Part shown: positions 26,170 to 32,856 of the stretch, one piece after another | Layout of the letters: each line of letters opens with the position of its first letter | How positions within the stretch are numbered: position 1 is the stretch's first letter | Source: Pedobacter yulinensis | GTDB taxonomy: Bacteria; Bacteroidota; Bacteroidia; Sphingobacteriales; Sphingobacteriaceae | Direction: 5' to 3' | Length of the DNA stretch: 56,842 nt | NCBI RefSeq assembly: GCF_003029735.1 | Contig: NZ_KZ686274.1 | Span: 1-56,842, forward strand | The notes under the pieces: generated by a model | Databases searched by the model: none | What the model saw: only the letters and a program-made list of their open reading frames with translations | Told to the model about the DNA's origin: nothing | Program-made: the position numbers and the translations under genes

Positions 26170-26356
26170 TCAGCCGACTTTGCGGAATGAGCCAACCGGT
26201 GTTTTTTTGAAGCGCAGCGACACTGCCCGTTTTACAGGCGGTCCTGCTGTACGCTTTAGCCCTCCTTCGTCGGGGCTGCCGCTCCCATCAGGGCTACGCT
26301 TGAAAGGCACAGCCCTGACATTCCAGACCAGGAAGCAGTGCGCCATTCCTGTTTGC
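26170..26356. repeat. Structured GC-rich intergenic segment, possible dispersed repeat
   Basis: Between the ABC-F and GtrA genes lies a non-coding stretch with several interlocking short inverted repeats: AGCCC (26258-26262) with GGGCT (26273-26277), and CAGGGCT (26289-26295) with AGCCCTG (26311-26317). Its composition differs from the AT-rich spacers elsewhere in the window. Only one copy is present here, so the dispersed-repeat idea is inference. Confidence 0.35.
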
Positions 26357-26836
26357 TCAGGGTTTTTTTCCCACGCGGAAGGAAAAGTGTTTTTGAGAAA
26401 AATAACTGAAAATCGTGAGCAGGCAGGTGGTCGTAAACTTTGCAATGGTGGGGTAAAAATGCAGCGTCTCAACCATAAGTTTGATCAGGGCATAGTTCAG
26501 CAGGATGTTTATGAATACAACGGTTGCATAACGAAATAGTTGCTGACGGCCACGCAGGGTAGACTGTGTAAAGACCAGGTACTTGTTTAGCAGGAAGCCC
26601 ATGGGAAAGGTGATACAAAGTTCGATGATCAGCGCGGCGATGGGGGCAGTTACCAGCACGAACGGCAGGCGTACATCCTGCTGGCCGAGAATAAAGTTGT
26701 AGGCGATATAGTAGATGACCACACCCATCAGGGCCGTAGTTCCGCCGGAGGCAAGATACCTGAAGGTGTGCAACGGAATCAGCCTGGCGAAAGGCGGGTG
26801 AAAAAAGTCGATAAACTTAAGCAGGGTTTTTCGCAT
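26357..26836 (-). CDS. GtrA family membrane protein
   Basis: The 159-residue protein has four predicted membrane helices and the GtrA pattern: FRYLASGGTTALMGVVIYYIA in helix 1 (R-Y-x-x-x-G-G), FLLNKYLVF after helix 2 and IFSYFSQKHFSF at the end. GtrA proteins are thought to move polyprenyl-linked sugars across the inner membrane or assist a glycosyltransferase that modifies cell-surface polymers. No partner glycosyltransferase is adjacent, so the sugar is unknown. It begins near 26836, divergent from the NlpC/P60 gene. Confidence 0.88.
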   Translation of the reverse strand: MRKTLLKFIDFFHPPFARLIPLHTFRYLASGGTTALMGVVIYYIAYNFILGQQDVRLPFVLVTAPIAALIIELCITFPMGFLLNKYLVFTQSTLRGRQQLFRYATVVFINILLNYALIKLMVETLHFYPTIAKFTTTCLLTIFSYFSQKHFSFRVGKKP

Positions 26837-26981
26837 GCGTGCTTCCGGTAAACCGGCAGTAAAACGGGCGCAAGTTAGATATCCCTGCGGTTTTTCGAAA
26901 ATAAATTTATTGGCCGGTGTGATACAAGTATCAATTTTGATGTCTTTCGTATCCTTCTGATTTATTGCTTAATCTTGTAAG

Positions 26982-28184
26982 ATGAAATGGAAGAGCCTGA
27001 TTTTTCTTTTGTTTGCGCCTGCAGCCGGCGCCTGGGCGCAGCTTGATACGACGGTGTTGCGCACCTATTCCCTGCAGATGCAGCAGCGTCTGGTTCCAGA
27101 TGCGCGGAACGATTATTTCAATTACCGGTTCAGGAACGACAGCCTGTTGTTTGAAACCAGCAGCAAACCTGCTTTTGAGCAGTATACCGCCGGCATTACA
27201 GCAAATTTCGGGAAAGTCCCCGCCCGCATGGTCCTGTTGCCCGATACAGCTTCCGGTTTACCGGCAAGGGGCCTGATCAATGTATCTGTCAGTAACAACC
27301 GCGCCCAGCCGCGCAACGCTGCCGAAATGATGACGCAGGGCCTGCTCGGCATGCCTGTCGCGCTGCTGAAAAAACAGGCAGGATATTACCTGGTCCGCAC
27401 ACCTGACGGGTATGTCTCCTGGCTTGACGCAGCGGCAGTAGTTCCGGTTCATGAAATTGACTTTAAAAACTGGCAGCAGGCAGAAAAAGTGATCGTCACG
27501 GCAGACTACGGGCATGCACTGAGCCATGCCAATAAAGATGCGCCGCGGGTATCTGATCTCGTTGCCGGTAACATTTTACAGGCGCTCAAAAAAGAAAAGA
27601 AATATACAGCGGTACGTTTTCCAGACGGGCGACAGGCATATGTGCCGAACGAGCTTGTTCAGCCTTATAGCGCCTGGCTCAGTACCGTTAAGCCAACTGC
27701 GACCAATGTGCTGGCAACAGCCCGCACGCTGCTGGGTGTTCCGTACCTTTGGGGCGGAACTTCGGTAAAAGGAGTAGACTGCAGCGGGTTTACCAAGACC
27801 AGTTTTTTCCTGAACGGTGTGATCATTCCGCGCGATGCGTCGCAGCAGGTACTTGTGGGCCAGGAAGTAGCGATCCTCTCAGGCGATAGCCTCGACCTGG
27901 CAAAAAGCCTGAAGAACCTGCAGGCAGGCGATCTGCTCTTCTTTTCGGCAGCAAAAAGCCGGGGTAAAAGCGGCCGTATTTCGCATACAGCTATTTATAT
28001 CGGGAATGGGGAGTTTATACAGTCGGCTGGAATGGTGCGGGTCAACAGCATGGTGCCCGGCGCCAAAAATTACGACGATTTTCAAAGCCGCACGCTGGTC
28101 GCCGCACGACGTTACCTGGGCCAGGCAGGTACAACAGGTATTGTTCCGGTTGCGGCGCATCCCTGGTACAACGCAGCGCGCTAA
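26982..28184 (+). CDS. SH3-domain NlpC/P60 endopeptidase, secreted
   Basis: The 400-residue protein has a signal peptide (cleavage near GAWA), bacterial SH3-like domains (about residues 90-240) and a C-terminal NlpC/P60 cysteine peptidase domain (about 250-390). The catalytic Cys is in VDCSGFTK and the His in SHTAIYIGN. The layout matches YkfC-like gamma-D-glutamyl-diamino acid endopeptidases, which cut murein stem peptides and release L-Ala-D-Glu, the substrate of the dipeptide epimerase type at 20157. It probably works in the periplasm. Confidence 0.92.
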   Translation: MKWKSLIFLLFAPAAGAWAQLDTTVLRTYSLQMQQRLVPDARNDYFNYRFRNDSLLFETSSKPAFEQYTAGITANFGKVPARMVLLPDTASGLPARGLINVSVSNNRAQPRNAAEMMTQGLLGMPVALLKKQAGYYLVRTPDGYVSWLDAAAVVPVHEIDFKNWQQAEKVIVTADYGHALSHANKDAPRVSDLVAGNILQALKKEKKYTAVRFPDGRQAYVPNELVQPYSAWLSTVKPTATNVLATARTLLGVPYLWGGTSVKGVDCSGFTKTSFFLNGVIIPRDASQQVLVGQEVAILSGDSLDLAKSLKNLQAGDLLFFSAAKSRGKSGRISHTAIYIGNGEFIQSAGMVRVNSMVPGAKNYDDFQSRTLVAARRYLGQAGTTGIVPVAAHPWYNAAR

Positions 28185-28275
28185 CCGGCCAAAGACCGCG
28201 GTAGCCTGGGCTGGGATAATGGAAGAACGCCAGGCGCTCAGGAACAATCCTGAAAACACCTGCCGCCTGATTGGG

Positions 28276-29376
28276 TTAAACGTTGAACCTGAAGTGCATG
28301 ATGTCGCCGTCTTCTACCAGGTAGGTCTTGCCCTCTACACCCAGTTTTCCGGCTTCCTTGCAGGCATTTTCCGAACCAAGGCTAACAAAATCTTCGTATT
28401 TGATGACTTCGGCGCGGATAAAGCCTTTCTCAAAATCGCTATGTATCACCCCTGCAGCCTGTGGCGCAGTGAAACCTTTGGTAATGGTCCATGCACGAAC
28501 CTCCTGTACACCGGCCGTAAAGTAGGTTGACAGGTTCAGGAGGCGATAGGCCGCCCGGATCAGTTTGTTGACGCCAGATTCGGTGAGCCCGAGGTCGGCC
28601 AGGAACAGTTGCCTTTCCTCGTAACTTTCCAGCTCGGCAATCTCAGATTCTATTTTTGCAGAAATAACAAGCACTTCTGCTTTTTCGTCCTTTACCGCAT
28701 CTTTAACCAGGTTCACATAGTTATTGCCCGCAACAACAGAAGTCTCCTCTACATTGCAGACATACAATACCGGTTTTTGGGTGAGCAGGCCCAGTTCTTC
28801 GATAAAAAGGAAATCCTCTTCGGTAAGCGGGGCTGTACGTACAGATTTACCGCTTTCGAGGTGGGTCTTGACGACAGAGAGGATGTCAAAAGTTTTTTTA
28901 GCCTCTTTGTTTCCGCCGGTTTTGGCCATCTTCTCAACCTTCTGGATCCTTTTGTCGACGGTATCCAGGTCTTTCAATTGCAATTCGGTGTCAATGATCT
29001 CCTTATCACGGATCGGATCGACCGAGCCGTCGACATGGATCACATTGCCGTCATCGAAGCAGCGCAGTACATGGATAATGGCATTGGTTGCGCGGATGTT
29101 TCCAAGAAACTGGTTGCCCAGTCCCTCACCTTTGGAAGCGCCTTTGACCAGGCCGGCAATATCAACGATTTCAATCGTATTCGGAACCACCCGTTGCGGC
29201 TGTACGAGCTCGGCGAGCCGGGTAAGCCGCTCGTCGGGAACAGTGATCACACCCACGTTGGGTTCAATGGTACAAAAAGGAAAATTTGCTGCCTGCGCCT
29301 TTGCATTCGAGAGACAGTTGAAGAGTGTAGATTTGCCGACGTTGGGAAGGCCAACGATGCCACATTGTAAAGCCAT
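28276..29376 (-). CDS. ychF: Redox-regulated ATPase/GTPase YchF
   Basis: The 366-residue protein shows the OBG-family P-loop GLPNVGKSTLFN, switch region DIAGLVKGASKGEGLGN and NQFLGNIRATNAIIHVLRCF (cited in parts), a VCNVEE motif where canonical GTPases have NKxD (the reason YchF prefers ATP), and a C-terminal TGS domain ending in EDGDIMHFRFNV. YchF binds ribosomes and influences stress responses. Length is normal. The frame extends to 29484 but homology starts at the ATG at 29376. Confidence 0.97.
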   Translation of the reverse strand: MALQCGIVGLPNVGKSTLFNCLSNAKAQAANFPFCTIEPNVGVITVPDERLTRLAELVQPQRVVPNTIEIVDIAGLVKGASKGEGLGNQFLGNIRATNAIIHVLRCFDDGNVIHVDGSVDPIRDKEIIDTELQLKDLDTVDKRIQKVEKMAKTGGNKEAKKTFDILSVVKTHLESGKSVRTAPLTEEDFLFIEELGLLTQKPVLYVCNVEETSVVAGNNYVNLVKDAVKDEKAEVLVISAKIESEIAELESYEERQLFLADLGLTESGVNKLIRAAYRLLNLSTYFTAGVQEVRAWTITKGFTAPQAAGVIHSDFEKGFIRAEVIKYEDFVSLGSENACKEAGKLGVEGKTYLVEDGDIMHFRFNV

Positions 29377-29522
29377 GTATCTGTATATTACTGCTGGAAA
29401 GGTAAAAAATATCCTTTCTGGTTTGAAATGGGTGCAAAGATAAGAGAATTTACCCTGCTTATGAAAAAATCCCTTTTGCCGCACTGGTTATTTTGTTATG
29501 TTTAACCACCAATTACAGAACA

Positions 29523-29981
29523 ATGAACGAATTTGAACCCGAAACCGAACAAAACCCCCAGCTAATCGTAACCGAAGACATGCGCAGCAACCTGTATGAA
29601 ATAGGCCGGTGGTCGCGGTTTCTTGCGGTGATCGGTTTTGTCCTGACCTTTTTTATGGTGGTAGGTGCGTTCGGAGTCAGCGCGTTGATCAATTCAGATG
29701 CTGCCGTCGCTGCGCAGCTGGGACCGCTTGCGCAACTGGGAAGCGCCGGCATCATGGTTCTTTACCTGCTGATCGGACTGCTGTTTTTTTACCCCAGCCT
29801 GCTGCTCTTCAAGTATTCCTCTGCTTCTGCTGAGGGGGTTTTATACGGAAATCAGGAAAGCCTGGATCTGGCTGTTTCAAGGCTGAAATCACTGTTTAAG
29901 TTCTGGGGGATTACAACAATGGTTGGAATTGTCCTATACGTCTTATCGCTTGTGTCGGTTATGTTTATGGGCGGGCGCTAA
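29523..29981 (+). CDS. DUF5362-like inner-membrane protein
   Basis: The 152-residue protein has an acidic N-terminus (NEFEPETEQNPQLIV) and three likely membrane helices (about 32-55, 78-100 and 127-148) with a soluble loop SAEGVLYGNQESLDLAVSRL between the last two. The order WSRFLAVIGFVL, then LLFFYPSLLLFKYS, resembles DUF5362 proteins of Bacteroidota; function unknown. It is divergent from ychF. I use the ATG at 29523; the frame opens 30 bases earlier. Confidence 0.75.
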   Translation: MNEFEPETEQNPQLIVTEDMRSNLYEIGRWSRFLAVIGFVLTFFMVVGAFGVSALINSDAAVAAQLGPLAQLGSAGIMVLYLLIGLLFFYPSLLLFKYSSASAEGVLYGNQESLDLAVSRLKSLFKFWGITTMVGIVLYVLSLVSVMFMGGR

Positions 29982-29989
29982 AAGCGTAC

Positions 29990-30355
29990 TTATTGACTGG
30001 TATACCGGGCTACCATTTCGACCAGGCTATCAATATCAAATGGTTTTGGCAGGAAACCGTCTGCCCTGATCTCTTCTGCGATTCTGCGGCCCTCGCTGCT
30101 GGCCGAGATGATGATTACAGGAATGCCGCGCAGCGCTTCGTCTGTTTTTACAAAGCGGGTAATGTCTTCGCCTGAAAGATCGGGCATCCACAGATCGAGC
30201 AGCAGCAGGTCTGGTTTGAACCGGTCAATAACCTCATAAATTCTGGTGCTTTCAATAACAGGGGTAACTTCATAGCCGCTGTCTTCCAGAACAAGTGTGG
30301 TGACATCGAGGATGGCCTCGTCATCGTCGCAAACCAAAATGCGTTTACCGGCCAT
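29990..30355 (-). CDS. Single-domain response regulator
   Basis: The 121-residue receiver domain has the acidic triad D10-D11-D12, phospho-acceptor D54 in LLLLDLWMPDLSG, an SAS switch segment and Lys in LPKPFDID. It has no output domain, and no histidine kinase is adjacent, so it is an orphan. It resembles the receiver at 31963, sharing AILDVxTL near the N-terminus and KPFDIDxL at the end, and the two may be paralogues. Start ATG at 30355 precedes GKRILVCDDDE; in-frame codons upstream lack homology. Confidence 0.9.
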   Translation of the reverse strand: MAGKRILVCDDDEAILDVTTLVLEDSGYEVTPVIESTRIYEVIDRFKPDLLLLDLWMPDLSGEDITRFVKTDEALRGIPVIIISASSEGRRIAEEIRADGFLPKPFDIDSLVEMVARYTSQ

Positions 30356-30512
30356 TGGCTGGCCTCCTTTCATGAAGTGCGACTTGAGCACGGGCGTTTC
30401 CAAGCGGAAGGCAGAAGGCAGAAGCGTACGGCAGAAACGCGGTGGTCATGGTTACAGATTGCTGTGTCTAGTAGAACAGCTAAGTTCTGTTTTTATGTTC
30501 AAACATGCAACG

Positions 30513-31913
30513 TTAACAGGCAATTAATTCCATATTAAGCCCGTCAAGGGTGACCACGCTTTGCGGAAAACGGGTTGCCTGGGCAAATAACAGGTTGAGA
30601 ATGTAGCGGTTGGACGGGTAGGGCGTCAGATAATTTTTTAGTTCAGACACGTGGCTATAATCGAGATCGTCAGGGATATAACCCATGCCGTAAAAACGTC
30701 CTTTTTCTACCCAAAGGCAGGCCGTCTCACCGCTCGTTCTGCCCGGCTGGCGCATCATGAACGAAGGCAGCGTGTCCTGAACCGCCGCAAGCGCCTGGTT
30801 TACGCGTCGGTTGTACGCCTCAGCGCTTTCGTGGCCGAGGCAAGCTCCTGAACACATGCCTGATGCTACTGCCTGGCAACCTCCGGCCGTTTTCTGGAGA
30901 AACGAAAGTTTATGACAGAGCCTGTGTTCGGTTGCCAGGCGTTCCAAAAAGTTGTAACCTTCGGTAATGGTGGCGAAATCGTGCAGCGCCATGTGGTTTT
31001 TCCGGCTTTTGTCAATGCCCAACCGCAGGTAACCTTTCTGGTCTTCAAAGATGTAGAGCTCGTATTTGGGTTCGTAACGCTTCATTGCGCGGTTGTTCTC
31101 CGGCCAGTACCTTTTTATTTCAGTAGCCTCGAGAATCAGTGCCATCAATTCGCTGCCGCAAACCTGATGTTCGATCGTGTAAATGTTACGCAAAAACTCC
31201 TGCCGCTGCCTGGACTTGCCATTGCCGGTAAAATGGCCGGTTACACGTTTTTTAAGGTTCAGCGCTTTGCCGATATACAATATCCTGCCTTTTGCATTTT
31301 TAAAATAATATACCCCTGGCTGATCAGGCAAGGATAAAAAATCCTGCTTGTTCAGGTTGGGCGGAAGGTTCTGTTCTTTTGAGCTTTTTTTCAGCATGGC
31401 CGGCACGACGGCTTCAGCATCAGCCTGCAGCAATTTCCCGAAGAGTGTTGCCGTGGCACGTGCATCGCCTGCTGCGCGGTGACGTTCTGTAATGGAAATG
31501 GCAAGCGAATGGCATAATTTGCCCAGGCTGTAGGAGGGCAGGCCAGGAAAAATTTTACGGGCCAATCTGACCGTGCAGAGTTTACGGCAATCCAGGCGAT
31601 AGCCGCATTGCGCAAACTGATGTTGCAGGAAGGAATAGTCAAAATTTACATTGTGTGCAACAAAAACTTTGTCGGCCAGCATGCCGAATAATTTTTCTGC
31701 CACTTCAGGAAACAACGGCGCGCTGGCGACCATGTCATTGTCAATGCCGGTCAGGGCGGTAATATGCGCAGGAATATGCTGGTCAGGATTTACCAGTGTC
31801 TGGAAAGATTCGACCACGCTGTCTCCATTATGAATGAAAACGGCTACTTCCGTGATCGCATGCGCAGCGGCATACCCCCCGGTAGTTTCGATATCGACAA
31901 CGGCGTACAGCAT
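30513..31913 (-). CDS. DnaQ-like 3'-5' exonuclease fused to GIY-YIG (UvrC/Cho-type) nuclease
   Basis: The 466-residue protein joins two nucleases. Residues 1-170 form a DEDDh exonuclease: VVDIETTG (Exo I), HNVNFDYSF (Exo II) and HRAAGDARAT (Exo III with catalytic His and Asp). Residues about 195-290 form a GIY-YIG domain (GVYYFKN, ILYIGKALNLKKRV). Beyond it a four-Cys cluster, C-X12-C-X7-C-X3-C, closely matches the spacing of the 4Fe-4S ligands in UvrC (C-X11-C-X7-C-X3-C in E. coli). This fusion is known in Bacteroidota and other phyla and is thought to act in DNA repair, incising then resecting damaged strands; that role is inferred. No RNase H-like second nuclease half of UvrC is present, as in Cho. 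Confidence 0.92.
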   Translation of the reverse strand: MLYAVVDIETTGGYAAAHAITEVAVFIHNGDSVVESFQTLVNPDQHIPAHITALTGIDNDMVASAPLFPEVAEKLFGMLADKVFVAHNVNFDYSFLQHQFAQCGYRLDCRKLCTVRLARKIFPGLPSYSLGKLCHSLAISITERHRAAGDARATATLFGKLLQADAEAVVPAMLKKSSKEQNLPPNLNKQDFLSLPDQPGVYYFKNAKGRILYIGKALNLKKRVTGHFTGNGKSRQRQEFLRNIYTIEHQVCGSELMALILEATEIKRYWPENNRAMKRYEPKYELYIFEDQKGYLRLGIDKSRKNHMALHDFATITEGYNFLERLATEHRLCHKLSFLQKTAGGCQAVASGMCSGACLGHESAEAYNRRVNQALAAVQDTLPSFMMRQPGRTSGETACLWVEKGRFYGMGYIPDDLDYSHVSELKNYLTPYPSNRYILNLLFAQATRFPQSVVTLDGLNMELIAC

Positions 31914-31962
31914 ATGCCGAAATTACGAAGATTTACTAAAATAATTAGTATTAAATTAAAAT

Positions 31963-32331
31963 TTATTTAGGGAGCAGCGCGTAGATCTTGTCCATCAGCG
32001 CATCAATATCGAACGGCTTAGCCAGGAAATCATTTGCTTTCAGGCCGCCTTCGTCATAATTGCCGGAATGGTAACGCGCAGATATCATGAGTACGGGAAT
32101 CTCTGCGGTCTGGGGATTGCCGCGCAGTTCTTTTAAGAGCGTACGTCCGTCACTGTCAGGCAGCATGATGTCCATAACAATGACGTGAGGCTCGAAAGTC
32201 TCGATATGGCGCATCATTTCAAGACCCCGGTTCAGGCCGGATACTTCGAAAGCTTCGCTTTGCAGAATGAGCGTTATGACATCTAAAATGGCATGGTTAT
32301 CCTCGATAACCAGTATCTTCTTTTTTGACAA
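31963..32331 (-). CDS. Single-domain response regulator with TTG start
   Basis: The 122-residue receiver domain has E10-D11, phospho-acceptor D54 in VIVMDIMLPDSDG, the ISAR switch segment and Lys in LAKPFDIDAL. No kinase lies beside it. The frame must start at the TTG at 32331: a TAA stop is three codons upstream in frame, no ATG or GTG lies between, and starting later would delete the first strand (KKILVIED). Genes for receivers normally start with ATG, so the rare start suggests low or controlled translation. A good -7 promoter element lies upstream. Confidence 0.9.
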   Translation of the reverse strand: MSKKKILVIEDNHAILDVITLILQSEAFEVSGLNRGLEMMRHIETFEPHVIVMDIMLPDSDGRTLLKELRGNPQTAEIPVLMISARYHSGNYDEGGLKANDFLAKPFDIDALMDKIYALLPK

Positions 32332-32361
32332 GGATCGTTAAGTGTCTATGATAATCTTTTG

Positions 32362-32369
32362 CAAAGATA
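32362..32369 (-). promoter_or_regulatory. -7 promoter element for the orphan response regulator
   Basis: Read on the minus strand this is TATCTTTG, a perfect TAnnTTTG, placed 31 bases before the TTG start. No clear TTTG is found at -33. A dyad AATCG-TAT-CGATT (32372-32384) lies between the -7 element and the -33 position, where an operator would act. Confidence 0.5.
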
Positions 32370-32384
32370 TCAATCGTATCGATT

Positions 32385-32809
32385 ATTTAATAATGAAATT
32401 GTACCGCGAACGGAATAAGTTCAAAAAAAAACGGAGATATCCAGAATGGATACCCCCGTCATCTAAATTAACGCTCTCGGCAGATACTTTACAAACCAGG
32501 TGCCAGGTTAAATTCTGTTGCGGGTTTATTCCCTGTCAAAACAACCACTTTTTCTAAGTGTCTGGACTGCAGCTTAAAAAAAAATCCTGGCCAGAGCAAT
32601 TTTTTGATTCCGTACAACTTTTTTGTTTGATAACTTTCTGATGCCCCCGTTTTAAAAGCAGGATAGCAGCCGCAACGCCGAAAAAGTGTCTGTTTTTGTG
32701 AAATAATGTCCAGTTTTTTGTGCAGTAATCAGGGGTTCGAAGCCGAATGCGCCCGAAAGCAGTTTTTTTCGTCTTCTTCCCGGCAGTTACACCTTTCTTG
32801 TTTCCCGGG
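32385..32809. other. Intergenic region between divergent regulator and phytochrome genes
   Basis: These bases hold no gene that I can support. Short frames exist on both strands but lack start signals, homology or normal composition. The stretch has several runs of A or T (for example near 32571-32590). I see no riboswitch or RNA gene. Confidence 0.5.
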
Positions 32810-32839
32810 TTTGAAGTTTCGCAAATACTGATAGTTTTG
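32810..32839 (+). promoter_or_regulatory. Bacteroidota promoter of the phytochrome operon
   Basis: TTTG at 32810-32813 and a perfect TAnnTTTG (TAGTTTTG) at 32832-32839 are separated by 18 bases, close to the housekeeping consensus. The expected transcription start is near 32845, giving a leader of only about a dozen bases before the ATG at 32857. Confidence 0.65.
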
Positions 32840-32856
32840 TAAACTAATTTTTTTGC

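Noticed and set aside
26087..26539. A 150-codon plus-strand frame over the ABC-F/GtrA spacer
   Set aside because: Its second part is antisense to GtrA and the first part is the structured non-coding spacer; no homology or start signal.
28609..29443. Two long plus-strand open frames opposite ychF
   Set aside because: Both are antisense to a clear, well-conserved YchF gene and show no domain.
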